A stretch of 64,000 nucleotides of DNA from Lineus longissimus (taxonomy: Eukaryota; Nemertea; Pilidiophora; Heteronemertea; Lineidae). The stretch is from the NCBI RefSeq assembly GCF_910592395.1, contig NC_088309.1, positions 3,412,501 through 3,476,500 of the forward strand, given 5' to 3'. The position numbers and the translations under genes were made by a program. This document shows, in pieces, positions 1 through 15,000 of this stretch. Position 1 is the stretch's first letter. Each line of letters opens with the position of its first letter. The notes beneath the pieces are model-generated. The model was not told the DNA's origin, searched no databases, and saw only the letters and a list, made by a program, of their open reading frames with translations.

Positions 1-3000
1 GACATGCCAATTAGTAATATCGTGGTCTATGCAATGACTCAGTCAGTGTGATGTACTATATCACAAGCCTGTTGCACTGCAATTGATTAACTATAGCCTA
101 CACATCATCTACGATTACAGTCTAGATCTTGATATAGACATTGATCATATATTGATCATTCATGGTTGTGTGATCAATATTGAATTGGCCATGCCGGTCG
201 TTTGTTCATCCATTGTTTTTGAACATAAGTGAAGCGAAAGTGCAAGTCTGGTTTGCGGCTAGAATAAGCACCTTCCTTGAAATAATTCATAACCATGGTG
301 TTGATTGAAATAATTTGATATAAATCATTCAGGGTTCTGTGGCTGGCTTTCCTGTATAATACAATAGTCATACTTAATATTGGTGTATGCAAATGCTCCT
401 TTAAAAAATGACTTCAGGGAAATATTATGTGCTCGATCTTCTTGTTAAATGGCTCGGCTTGGACACTGGTCAGTCCTCTGTTATTTGCCATATCAACTCT
501 TGCCATTATAATTGAATTGAGAAGTTGCACAATCTGTTTTTAAGTTGCCATGGTTTCTTTAAACTCTGAATAGAGATACACACTTTCCATTTAGATTCCC
601 TTTGTTGAACCATATTTTCTTGAAAGAAGTCAGCATGCAAATTCTGTCTAACTTTTTTGCTGAGGAACATTTGTATTTGAACAGATTACGTCGGTTTCTA
701 TTCACCGATATCAGTTCTACAGACTTTTAAAACAGACTGTCAGAGATAATGGCAAGCTGCAGATCAAAATTAACAATCATAGACATGGTTTACTGAATGC
801 ATCCTTGCTTTCTCCAAATAATTGATACAAAATATGTGTGAAAAAGATGTTAATGTATATTCCCCGCGGTATAAACTAATGTGGTTTCAAATGGTGAACC
901 AGGTGTATTTAACCCATCAAAGGCTTACAGAATGTTCATGAAAAAAACTATGTTAAACCGTTTACAAAAATTGTGTGTCGGTGATGGATTGACACAATCA
1001 TATTGAGTGAAAAATCATTTTATTTTGCTAGTTCCTGCCATGTCTACCTTTACCTGGTATCATGTTTCTGCTAAAAGCTTCAAACAATTTGTTTCCTTGG
1101 CGTTAAGGCATCATGTTCAAACTTCACAGGATTTTAGGTTCACCCACTCAGTTTGAGTTAGTCAGCTGGAGCACCACGGGCTTTTGCTCAATTAATCAAC
1201 CAGGGTGCTTGCATGTTGGTTGTTCAAAACAAATCTTGTCACTTACTACTTAGCGTTATCTTCTCTAGTTCAGCCCTCGGACAGAAATTTATCAAGCCCT
1301 ACATCTCTTTTAAATCTCTTGGATAGCTTGCTGAAGCCTTGAGCAGATAACATACAAGAAGTCTTGCCGCGAGTCCATTCTTGCCTTGATAGCCTGGTCC
1401 TTCCATGGATGTCGGCATGATATTTGAAGCATCCTTGTATAGTCTCCTTCTCTAAAACCAGTCAAAATTTCATCTCATATGCCAGATATGGAGAGGATGC
1501 TCTGTCATCGAGCAGTTCAGTATCTTTCTTTCGAGCCCTCTGGGTCTTTGGGAATAGGTTGGGCTCCATCCAAGGTTGCCCAAGGAGTCCCACACCTTTC
1601 ATGATGAACAATTAAAGACTATCCAGGTCAGTTCCAGATGAAATGGTTTTCAGTTCTAGTGAATGGTCACCATGATTCATCTCACTTTTGTGTCTCCCTG
1701 TGTTGCCATGACAATACATTTTCTAGCTCAGAAAATGGGTCATCCAAGACTGGCAAGCTGCTATATCAAGAAGACCCAGAATCTTCTTTACTAACCTTAC
1801 TTACCGCTGGGCTATTGACAAAGCAGATGGTAGGATCACTATTGTGATCCTGACTGCCAGCTGCACATTGATGTCTGATGCATTCATCAATCTTACATTG
1901 CGCTGAAACTTAGGGCGCTCGAACTTGGGGCGTGTACATCACCAGTTCATGTGAATTACAATAGGTTTGTTAGTCTGAAAAGATGTGCACTATTGAATAT
2001 GAGATGGTGTGTATAGTCAGTTGACTTTTGGTGTGATTTATGGCTGATAAAAGGGGCGATGAACTTTCACAAAGTGTGAAAAAACTCTTTTTCAATCAGG
2101 CTATCTCTGGTTGCAAACTTTCAAATGCTATGACGAACCTATGCTTTAGGCCTTAAAATAAGAAAATGGTACAAAGGAAAAAGAATGCTCTTTCCAACCA
2201 ATATTATGTTATGAAGTTTGGGTAAGATGAGTTCACCATCAATTTCAAACTTTTTCATCGAAAAAACCAAAAGGATCATTTTTGCCACAATAAAAACTGC
2301 TTTCCCTTTCTCTCTGCACAATTTCCTAGTTTCCTGATTCCATTTACAAATCAGAATATCAATATCTCCTGATTTGGTAATGAATAAAAAGGAAGTTGCA
2401 TCATCGACACATCTGCTTCCTTGTCCAATGTGTCAATGTCATCAACAACATCCGCTGTTATAACAGTCTATTGGTTCAAAGTCAACGGATATCATGACTC
2501 ACCAACAATATACGAAGTTGTTGCTGATACTTTGATTTATGTTTAGTTATTGAGTCATGAAATGGTTGCTATTTTCAAAAGTGATTACTGCAGAACAGAT
2601 TGAATTTATGAAAAGCCTTCCATAGCAAGGGGAGCTGGAAACAGTAGTGTTAACAGAATGACCATTGTGATCCATGTGTGATGTGCAGACCATAATTCTC
2701 AAATTCGGGGGAGGGGAGGGGGCAGAACACCATGTTTTTCAACCACTATTGGCTTCAAACCTCCTGCAAAAATGCTTACATGAATATCTGATGTCTTCTC
2801 TCCATGAAACACTTCATCTCCTTGTGTGATAATTTGAGGCAATTGAAGACTCTTGAACTTGATACTCTATCACTTATATCATTAGTTATATCGTTTTTCC
2901 TATCGGGCTAAATAACCACAACTCTTTCAATCTCTTGATCCTGGTTGGTGTTCAGGATGGTTCAAAGGAGCTCATCATTTAAATCTTCTAGCACAGAAAC

Positions 3001-6000
3001 TGTCGTAAAAATAGGGAATTTGATTTTCAAGTACTATATACTATTTGTCAGTCACCAGTGCTCGTACTGTGGTTTCAAGGTTGAATGCTCAATTTCATAT
3101 TGTAATGGAGACCTTCTCTCCAATTTTGATAGACCTCAGTCTCATATGAAATTATAGCAACCTAGATATGGTGGGAATAATCGTTGGCTTGTCCTCTCCA
3201 TTCTGTAATGAAATGGATAGTTCACAATATCATTTTAATAGTTGGCCAGTATCTCTTGGATTCCTGTCACTGTTTGAGCCACACAGGAAATATTACATAT
3301 ATGCATTGAAAAATGGGGCCATGTTGCAATTGTTCGGTTTAATAGGTGGCAAAGTATGTCATGTGGAGGTCATGTGACCTTTGTTTGATTAACGATATGT
3401 TTGACTTTGTATGGCCGCACAGTCTGTCTACACATTGTACTTGACCTTCGCTAATCCTTTATGTTTTGAGAGGTGGTCTTCTTGTGTACGAAAAAATGAG
3501 ATTGCCAAGATCTATGTCTGGGAGGCCCTATGGGTCAGCAGGCTAGGGTTAAGCAACCCTCATTGTGAAATGCAGGATTTTGGATGTAAAAGGTGTGTGA
3601 ATCTGACGTGTACCATCCCTCCTCTGCGAGACAACTTTAGGTGTGCCACATGTTGCAAGATATAGACTATAGATAATTCCTCGATGCATGGAGTCTCTGA
3701 TCCAGATAGACAAGCTTGCTGATCAGATTCTCACTTGGCCATACTTCTGGCTACCAAATCACGATTGATCTTTGATCAAAGGAGTTAGAAATCACTTTGA
3801 CCATTACGTGGGTTGTTGAATAAGTTATTGAGGAGGTTGCTCTCTTTGGGTAGTGTCCACTTTCTCTTTGCCAGTAACTATGCATGAGAGTGGACTGGGA
3901 GTCTTTGATCAAATAGCTGAAAGAATGCATTAGTAATGGTGTCCCCGAGGGTGCTCGCCTTAGAAATGTGTTATGTTTATCAATAGCACTGTTGACCATT
4001 CTCATGGCGATGTTTCTTCAGAACACAAATGCCATTAGAATAAACCTGCATGATAAAATGAGTGAGAAGCAGCCATTTGGAGTCTTAAAATTTCTCATGA
4101 AATAGAAGATTGTCACCGAGTGATGCACTTGTACATGATGTACATGTTCTGCACGCATTGTGAACAAGTGGTTCTAATCCCTGGCTTATGGAAGACCGGT
4201 GGATTATCCCCCCTAGGGCGAGCAATTAATTAGCCTCCTATATCTGTTGATGATGACCTAATCGATAATGCACTCAGTCTATTTCAGTTGCCCTCTGTCA
4301 TATTTCTATCAGCTTATAGCAAGTGGAAAAGATTGTTAGTTGTCTGATGATGATCATTAGGAAAATTTTGCCTCAAATTCATGGAAAGCACAAAAATTGA
4401 TCTGCGCCATGTCTGTTGCAGGTCAGAGAGCCAACTGCACGCAATAGACAGCATATGTTATATTCCTGTCAAAATTCTGAAAATACTTTTTACCGGTATA
4501 TTTAAAGAATCTTTGAAAGGATTGAAAATTGATATCTTTCTATATCACGGTTTACTAGGTAAGTATGAGTATCTAGTCTGAGTGTCACCATGTTCATGTC
4601 AAGCTGTCACCAGCTGGTGCAAGAATAACGGGATGGTTTGTAAACACTTAGATAACTTCAAAATTGGAGCAGGAAAACTCAATACTTGAATGGGTTTGCA
4701 GTTTTTGTTGGCTGATCAGGAATGACAAGGTCATAGGCTTGAACCTGCTCTGTGCGGTGTCCTGTACCACATGATTGTAGAGTTTTGAAGTAGGCCTATA
4801 TCCGAATCTATGTGTTGATTGACATGAGACCCAGCGTGCAACAAATGGTTGTTGGAATAGACTTGTGGTAAGATGTAATTCAACGCATCACACCAAGCAT
4901 GTATATAACCAGATTTCAAAAGTTTATGAAAAATATAATGAATGTTTCATCAGATCATGGCGAACTGCACATTTTACATAATTACAATAGTGTAAAATCG
5001 AAACACAGCTTGCTTTTAAAACTTCGGTATTTGTATACAAGGTCCTTTCAAAATTTGTCCAAGTTTGTTCTACTGATTACATCTAGATTATATATATAAG
5101 CATTTCATTCATGAAAAAGTTATCCATTGTATACAGGGTAACATTTTGTATAATCTGTTTTAAAAACTTGACATACCAAAAGAGCTAATGCTTTTTCTGA
5201 GCTGTTGGTAACCCAATTATACATTGTAGTGGGCAAGGCTCTAGATTGTTGAACCAAGTAAAGTAGTATGGTATAGAACAAAGCATTATTTTTGCTATGT
5301 ACTGATATCAGCCTTGCAGTATTCAGGTAAAAAAAATGTGGCATGCTTTAGGGCAGTATTTGATGTGATGGAAAGCAGGCGCCAGCCATTATCCTAGAAG
5401 TCACTCCATAAATAATTCTCCATGTCGTGGTTCATGATCAAACTATGCTGGAATGATTATAAAAAGACCCAAATCTGATAAATTATTGAAACTGAACTAT
5501 TTCCTGTTGTTAGGAGTGGTGTTATAAATGTCAAGTATTCTTGCCTTGTTGAAAAATACAACCCGACTTTCAGTGCATTTGGCAGATGATGATTTGCTTA
5601 ACAGTAAACACATCCGTGAATGGATGCTAATTTGGTTGGAGAGTGGAAGTTAATTTGGTTTTACAATAAATGTGCTGATGGTGAGGACGGAAAAGCCACT
5701 GTAGCATACTGTCAAACTGTAGATGATATCATCATCATTGCAATGTTCTCACGTCTGTCTGTGGCATATGCTTGGTGGTCTTGGTGTAGGTTCTTGATCA
5801 GTGAACCTTGATTGATTGATTTGGAGACCATTGATTTGGTTGAGCTCTAATAATAAGCTGGAAATAATCAACTGAGCATTGCATTGTTGCCCTTATTCAT
5901 GACTGATTTAGCAATGAATCAAATTTCATGGGAAAATAAAGTGTTCTTTTAAGTTGACAGAGTTGAGAACAGTGGTCAATGAAGATAATGTGTAACCATG

Positions 6001-9000
6001 TGGTTCATGCACACAAGCTGACAAGAGCTTTGAACTTCATGTTGACCAATGGGCAAAACAAATCTTTCTTTGAGGTATCCTTCTCTCAAGCAATTAGCAA
6101 ATAGCCCCATTGTTGCAACAAGTCCTTTCGTCATTGTGAAAGATGACAATTTGCAAAAATGTTGTTTGTGACAAACTCTGATGACTCAGCTGGTCAAGTT
6201 GATAGGTCAATCTTGTGTATTTTCACCTCTTTACCTTTTGTTAAGGGCTATTTTGTTAGGGAGTGGGTGTCCTGAAGTGCAGTCCAGTGAATACCTGAAA
6301 GAATCCTCAACAAAGCATTGACCATTGTTGATCTGATGGCAGGTTCCTGCAGTTACACATTACGAACAGCTATAAAGCAAGGCGATGATTTACATTACTG
6401 GTGTATCAGGGCATAAGATTTCAACTCATATTCTCCTCATTCATGTGGTTGTCATGGCAGTTGCAACTTTTGTATTAAGAAGTACTCTTGTCCTAAAAGC
6501 AACCTGAATGGTAAATCAGTAAAAGGTTCACGTTGGCGATAATAACATTGAAGTTAAATTTGTCAATTGGTCTAATTGCACATCACAGGTTATTACAATT
6601 GTGATAAATAGCAATTTATGATGTTAAAAGTCGTCCCATCCATTCTAATAACTTGATAACCTGGGTGTATGGTTTTATTCTTTGGTAAAAAACACAGTCA
6701 TCCTACAGTGACTTCACAAAAAAACTCCCTGGGTGTTGGTAAATGAATGAAGACTTGTGTCGGTTCTCATGCATCATTTGCCATTGCAGTTCCATGCTTG
6801 GTACTTGGGTGTCCTGGTTAGCAGGCCTTCACCTTGGTAAAGAAGATACTCAGAAACAATTTCTCATTCCTGCGAAAAAAGCAATGAGTTATGACTGAAG
6901 GGTGTTTTGTCTCCAGGTTGATACCTTCAACGGAAAACATTTCATGCATCGTTACCATTTCTATTGCTCACTGTCTGACTGAAAACCATTAGATTTCCCC
7001 TGTGAAGTCAGAAGGGTTCTGTTGCAAGAATGAAGGTTATGACTAACAAACGTGACTAATATGAGTTCATGGCTGCATTGCTAATGGTAATGGGAGTCTG
7101 ACTCCACATTATGGCACTTCGATGCTCTCATCGCATGCTCATCTGCCCTGCCTGGATGGGTTTTTTGCATTGGACTATTCGCTATGTCGTGCTTATGTCT
7201 CTGTGGTGCTACGGAATTTGACTTGTTCTTTGTATGACCATGATACCCTCTGTTTTTGCATCTCCTTCAATTGGTCCCAAGCTTTGCATGATTCATGCAT
7301 GTGACCATACCAATCAATTTAAACATTGCCCATTCATGGATTTCCCTCACTATATTATTCCTATATTTGAAATATTGATTAGGGGTGGAAACATTACTTA
7401 AGTGATATTTAATCAGCTGTAATGCTATTACCTACGTGATATTAGACTTCTTTTTATGGAAAACCTCTGTGGAAATTGTGTAACAATGTGGCATGAATTA
7501 ATTTTATATAACGATTCGCACAAACCTTTTTGTTCTGTCTGGGATAGAAAAAGCTCATAATGTCAGTACCTATGTAGGTCTGTCATCATCGCACCTTGCA
7601 CCAGAGGAGTATTGCAGCCATGACTGCGAGTCCTGATGAAAACTGGTGTGACGTAAACCTGCGGTCACCACCCAGTAACAGAGCTAGCCTGTTTGATAGA
7701 TTTCTGACACTATCCTTGGGCCACCAAATCAATACAATCTCCTGTGGGTATCCTTTGATGACCTTGACTGTCCCCCAGTCGATGTGTCTGCTGAGATGAT
7801 TATTTGTTGGTCGTCAACACGATGAGGAGCCCTTTTAGGCTCAATGACTGGAAGCCTAGTGTAGTTGTATCTTTGTGCAGGATGGTTATCCTTGTTTAGG
7901 TTCATGTTGAAGATTGTTTTGAGATTGTTCTCTAAATTTTTTTACTTGAGATCATAGCTCACCTCGGAAGGACAAGTAGGAGTCTTAAAGTTCTTACCCC
8001 CTCAGGGTTGTCTGTCGGGAATATTTCTTAAAAGGTCTGCATTGCCATTTTGGCTTACATATCTCCCCAGACATTGGTATGTCTTTTCCGCTTAACTTAC
8101 ATGAATTACTCCTTAGCATGTTAGGACTAATGTCCAGGCATTCATAAGTTGGCATTCCCGAACAATGCTAAAGGCCCTAGTCAATAGGCTAAACCTATTA
8201 TCAAGTAATAAACTCATGACACAATATATTTTGCCGCCAGCTAGATTGTGTATAGTGTCTGGGGATTTCTTTGGTTTAAAACTGTATGTGCATTCATGCA
8301 CATGTTCCTGTGTGGTCAACATGTTGTCTTGCATTGGCACGGTCATGTGTCCTGAACCTTTTGGGGTCTTATCACCTTTTCCCCAATGACTTTGCCCAAG
8401 GATGGGCTGTTATCAATGGAGGTCAGAGGCATTTTTAATTGTCAAGTGTGGCAAAATGCTTGTGATCCAATAAGCCTCTGGTCACAAATGCTACCCTACA
8501 TTATAGATCCACCCATGTCTATGAGTTTGCTAGTTATAGTCAAATTGGTTTTGCACATCATCCATATAATCATGATCATGTTTACGAGCACTTGAGGATT
8601 ATATGTACATTATATGTAGATGAGCATGTGTGGTTATTGAGCGAAGAACTCAACTCCCATCATGGAGTGCTCTTCACTAATATAAGTGCACTTCTAATGA
8701 AAATTTGTGTTTGTACACATGGAAGTGCCACTTGCTTACTGCATCAAGAGGTATCCTGTTTGTAATATTTTGTCATTTTGTTAGTCAGGTACCCTTATAA
8801 AGAGGTTAGGATCTCATTGTATTTAGTATGGCCACTTCAGTTCAGACAAAATTCATCTGAAATTTTATATCAAAGCTTAACAGTACTTTTATGAATATTT
8901 GTGAATGAGTATATTTCAGTCAGCCAGCTCTAGACAAGACTTGTGTAGTGTAACATCTTTTGACAAATGCATATATTTATGAAATATTGACTCTCTAAAT

Positions 9001-12000
9001 GGAGTAATTTATCTAAACCTTGATAATGTATACTGCTTCATCATTATGCACATTTAGATTGTGTTTCTATACCATGGTCCATCGATGCATTACCACAAAG
9101 CTCTATTAAGAACTGCCCCGATGTCATTCCTATTATTCTGCATATTACCAAATGATGATGGATAATCAAATTATGTAGAATTGAACATGTTTCGAGTGGC
9201 CTCTCTCTTTGCTGCTCATGCTTCAACAGTTCATTAGTCCAAGTGACTATCTGTAGTGGAAGCTGACTGACAACCACTGCTGAGTATCTGTGCATGGTAC
9301 TGTCTCCAGTCTGACTTCTGATTTCATTGATTTTCCATTTGCAATGTTAGCCATGCCTGGGGATATCATTGGCAGGTGATGGGGAGTGAAATGATACATT
9401 AAGAGTGAGATGGTTTATAAATGGTCAGATTGGAATCCTTTGCGTGTAATCATGTTAATGAACGTTTAGGCAGATTGGGTTCTGTGGTAAACAGTTTTTT
9501 GGTATAAAATGGGCCTTCAATTGAAGACTGTTAACAGCTTTTGCAATCAATCACATGGTACTTAATATTTATGAGCAGCAACAGAATGATCAAATCGTAA
9601 TGGAATAAATTGGCTCAAGGCTTTAGTTAGAGCATCAGTGTTTGACAGAGTCTGTCAAATTCGGGGTAAAATTCAGCTGATCACTAAATTTCACATATTG
9701 TACCTAAAGGGCTGGTCATCATAAATGCACATCCTTGTAAACCAGTGTCTTTCACATCCATGACGGATACTCCTTGCCTTCAGTATTACATCAGGTGATG
9801 AGCTACTGACTCAAAATGGCTTGATGCTCAAGATGCCAGCCTAAAGCAACAGACTCATGAGTCTTTGCGCCAGGCAATCGATTCCTGATCTGTTGGTAAC
9901 TTTATGTATTATTGGCGAGCATCAATCAAAAATGGAATGGAGATGTTGCAGAATACAGCCTAATTCCATTTCACAGCGGAATCCCAGCAAATGACTAAGA
10001 CAGAGATCTTCATCAGCTGCCATCCATCAGGCACTGTGCCGCTGCAAGCTCGCTCAATCAGTTGTAACGAAATGCTACTCGTCAGTATTGGGTTATGCTG
10101 AGTAACCAGTCTTATTGGAGGAGATTAAAACATATCAAAGCGATTGAAAGGTTGGGTGTTATGGAATGGAGTTAAGGTGATATGGATCATGAATGTGATT
10201 TCATTAAAAAAGGAACACGCCAACTACTCAGCAATTCCACTCTTCTTTTCACTCAGTGGCATTCCTTAATAGCATTCCTGTCACGATGCTTGGTGCAGAG
10301 CACAGAATCAGCTAGCAGTTATGTTGATTTCTCTTTGTTTCTCCTCTGTCATAATTAATCATCGTCACATTAGTGTCTCCTAAGTAATCGCCCAAATTAA
10401 GAATACAGCTTTTTTGTGCAGCATCTGCTTGTCATTGGTCACTCTGCTGAATGGAAGCTGCCATGAAATGCTAACTGTCCCTGTAATGGCCTTGCGGTGA
10501 TTCATTTTATAGCCTATTTATTGCTACGTGGTGATGTGGGCCGGGCCAGCTGATCAGTAGATCAATGCGGATTCCTGTTAACCCCTTGATTTTGTTGAGG
10601 AGCTGATACCACACATCTTGACACAAAAGGCTCTGAACACATATAATTTGATCCTGCCTGTAGGTTGGAAACTTTTTACTTGATGGGGTAAGATGATGTC
10701 ACACTCTATCCCAACAGCTTATTTGGATTCTCAACTTGATATATAGAAACAGAATAACCAGGACAACTATGTCTACCTTGTCAACAAGTAACCAGGTTTT
10801 CTACCCTCAATGTCATGAGGTCAAGTGTAGGTGAAGTCACTGGTAAGATATTTTGGTTACATTTGACATGGTGTCTGTCAGTATACTGAACACCTTGTGA
10901 GGATTCTCACACTTTTTGAAGAAGTTCGTTGAGAGTTCAAACGCAAGTCTGTACTATATCAGCCCTTTCCCTTGTATTTTAGTCAGTTGGCAATTGATCG
11001 TCAAGTTTCATGGTCTTGGTCAAGTCAATGGTTTGGACGACTGTCCAACGAAATGTTAGGTGTCAGAAGGTCATACCAGGAATTGTCACACTCGGAAATG
11101 CTTGGGCAATACCAATTGGTCAGATAAACTTGATAGAATATGTGTCACTATTTCCCGTGATGCCTCTTGACCCTTTATTGTACATCTTTGATAATTTGAC
11201 ATGTATCACTGAATATGTTTAGGCCTACATGTATGTGAGGAGTGTGGTGTACTGAATGTGACCCATGATAGCTCAACCTGTCTTTTGATATTTGCTGCTG
11301 AAATGTCTCACAACTTGACGTCAGCATTGCGAGTTGGAAGCACTCTTATAGGCCAACTCAGGATGGGTTCCGATGATGTGTGTAGTTGCTAATTGTATTG
11401 TGATGTGAGTGAGGTCACATTACCCTTGCCAATTGATTATAGAATGTCCTTTGAACTGCCAGCTGGTTCAGGCATAAATCAGTTGAACTGTGCATGGCAT
11501 ATGGAGAACTAATAGGCTGGTACACTGCAAATGTCCATTGCAGATCAGTTGACAATATCATGATATTGCTGTTATGGTATTTTGTTGAATATCAATATTC
11601 TGGCAATTTTCTGTGTATGTAATTATTCCATTGTCCTTGGAATATGAATCAGGTCCCAGGGCAGCAACTGCAACAGTCCAGCCAAACAGCAGATGAATCA
11701 TTCTAACTGGCATCTTGATGTTTTGGTCCTTGACTTGGCTTCCTCATGACCAGTCAAGGAAGAAGCATTTATGATCCTGGGGTGTCATTCCTAGGGCAGC
11801 TGGGAATCCCTTTGAAAGGTGTTTTCTCCCCATGATACGAAAATAACCTTCAAACTTTACCTTGATCTTCAAAACCACATGTGCTGATTAATGGCTTCTT
11901 CCAACTCACTGTTATATGATTGTATACATTTTACAGTGTACAGTCTCCACATTTTTCTTGTTCGAGGAAAATTTGACACCAGAGTTTCTCAGTTTGAGAT

Positions 12001-15000
12001 AGATGCGCCAGTTGTTTGTGGATGAGTCAGAGAAGGAAACCTAATGAACTGGTTTATTTATTTTCTGGCCTTGCAGTGTCGATTTACTCCTGAAACCACA
12101 AGTTCAAAGTCTGGAATGTCTGATCTTTCCATGGCAACACTTAAGAGTCGCACAGTCAACATATGAATATCATATATAATGTATATCGGAGATGCAAAAA
12201 TTAAAGTTTGGATTCTAATTTGAACTTACTTACTGTAATGATTTCGAAATCAGGTTAATAACTGATGGAATGTGCAAAATATTGCGTAAACAAGTACAAA
12301 GTATGTTCAGAATCGGAATACAATCTCCAAAATATGCATTCCATTAACCCTGTCAACACATGGATGATCTATAAAAATTAGTGTAAGGCAATTACTTTAT
12401 GATCTGTCATCATCTTCATATTGTTCCAATATTTATGGCATTAACCCTTTCAATTCATCAATTAATGGAATTGTAGCTTCTAGTACAATGGAACATACCG
12501 GTAGCAAGTTGATAGATGTTGAGACGGTAGGCCTACAGACAGCACAACCACAGATAAGAGCTTATTCCTTGAAGGGCATCTTCTGGAAGGATATGGAATA
12601 ACAACATAGCCTTTTTGGCTCCTCTAGGGATCCCACAGTTTTGTCAATTTAGAGAGGTTTCGCCGAGTTCTGTTTGAATGGGGGAATGCATGCTTTAAAT
12701 GATACACCCCTTTGCCTTTGATGTGGGCCTACTTGCCATCTTCTCCTGCTCAAAGCTTTTCACCTGTACTGATTTTGTGGTATCTCCTCGTGCCTACCAA
12801 TGCTCAGTTATAGAGCTAGTTAGAGTATCCCATTAGCAATATCAATTACCAGCGGTCATACCACATCATCTTCTGATTGTTGTTACTCCAAACAGAACAA
12901 GCCAATGATGAGAGATACATTTCACTAACTGTTGTTTGACATAACTGCCCCATGTTATTGTCTCTCTTTGATGCTGCTGCTATACAAAATGTTATCACTT
13001 ACTCTCAATTGACCCTTTGTTTTCATACGAATTAGCAGCATTGTTGCAGCTCTCTGGAAATGTGAAAAAGAAGCAGTGCAGTTCTGAAATTTCAGTTTAT
13101 TTCAGCATGGAACCCGTTTGAAAAACAGCCATCTGCTTACACCCCTATACTTGTGGCATATCAAATATTGGTAAATTCAGGTCAATTTTACCAAGAATCG
13201 GTCATTTCTGTTTCTGGATAAACATTCTGACGTATCTGGAGCCAGGGGTCAATATTTGCTAAGTCTGCTCTTCACTTCAGTACAATCAAGTGTATAACTG
13301 ACAGTAACCTCCGAATAACACATCTCGGCATTTATATTGGGAGAAAAAGTGCCTAATTTGGCGGAAGTAATTTCCTCACCAGTTCTGTAACTTTGTCTGA
13401 TTTGCAGATTTTCTGCATGGATCTCCAACCCGTGATAGGTTATTTTTATCTCTGGCTATTTTCACTGAATACTTGACTATTTTAAGCTGGAAGATGAGAC
13501 GTCTGTACAGGAGCCACCTGCTACAGCCATTCATGTCAAAGTTAACCATTTGTAAGAGAACAACGTCAGGGAATTCACCATTGACAGCTGGCATGGGGAT
13601 CTATTGTCTCCTTGATCACTGTCAAAGGTTGTGTTCCTGAGATTTTTTGCTGTCAAGAAGTGCAATTGTCTGGCTTTGTTGAGTAACTGACAGATAGATG
13701 TGCTTATATACCCATAAGTAAAGATGTCCCTCTGTCTCCCTTGTGATTTTGGTGTAGCTGGTCATTCTTGGACTAATTTCACTGCATCCTGAACTTTGAT
13801 GCATGAACTCCTTGATGCTACCCTTGTTTGGCAACTTCTCCGGCTCATTTGCTGTTGACATAAGCGGTTTCCCCTGCCCAAAAGTGGCCTCACTTCACCA
13901 TTCTTGTGTTTCATGAATCACCATCAGCATTTTACTCATAAGGCAGTTGGTTTCACCCCAAGAAGACTGCTCTAGGAAATACAGAGGTTAATTGGCTCTA
14001 CTCAAAGTGAAAGCCGATTAGATGAACTGAAAGAAATGTCCTTGGGGACATCTTTGGATAATCCCTTTACCTGAACTGAGTCAGGTCATGACACTTCAGG
14101 TAGAGATTGTCTCACATCCTGGGCTAATCCGTCCTTGGAATGGCTAGTGGAAATATTAAGTTGTGCATTGATTAGGGTTGTGGTTAACCCTCCCTGGCTA
14201 CTTGATGATTTTGAAAAGCCAGTCATAATTATGTTTTTTTCCGGTGGCGAATATAAACCTGGTTTGTAAGGATTATACCAGAGAACAAGTGAATACACTG
14301 AGGTTTTGTTTCATCTATTGACAACCGAGGGCAATAAGGGCTGTGGAGGTATTTTTGGCTTGATTCTTAGAAATAAGAATTGTTTCATATTGTAGGTGCA
14401 GGTTTACAGGTAACTGCATTACATCAAGTTGTAACAATGCTGTTAAGCAAGTTATGCCTAGGTAACACTTAACAATAGGATACAACTTAGCATAAACAAG
14501 GAAAAACGAGACGATATATATTCGAGAGTAACCTAAAGGTATGACAATGCTCATTTCCTGCACTCTAAACAATGTAACTGTCTAATACATACCTGTGTTT
14601 TTTTTGCTTGTGGCATTTTCTGCATATATATATGTCTGTGCCATGGTCTCTGTTCTTTTGACGGGTCTTCTGGCTCTGATCAATTGGCACTGCATGATTA
14701 CTCATACGAAAATCAAATTTCTCATGATCCCTATATTAATAATGGCCACATCATTTTATTGGTTTATGGTATTGTAAAAATGAAAAATGTATCCTCTAGC
14801 TCTGACCTTGAGTATCCGACCTTTATTCCTATCAACTTTCTCATGATTACAACATCCATGTAAATCCGCTTTACATCCATTAATGCTGGTTGGAAATATG
14901 TTATTGATTTTATTACCAGGCATACATACATGAATTGAAATTATATGACATTTTTTATGGTTCATACTTTAATATAGATGGTGGTATAATTCTCAGGATG

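Noticed and set aside
14595-14777. Hydrophobic frame upstream of the IgSF exons as a candidate signal-peptide exon
   Set aside because: It has no start codon in suitable context and no donor giving the phase-1 end needed to join exon 17056.
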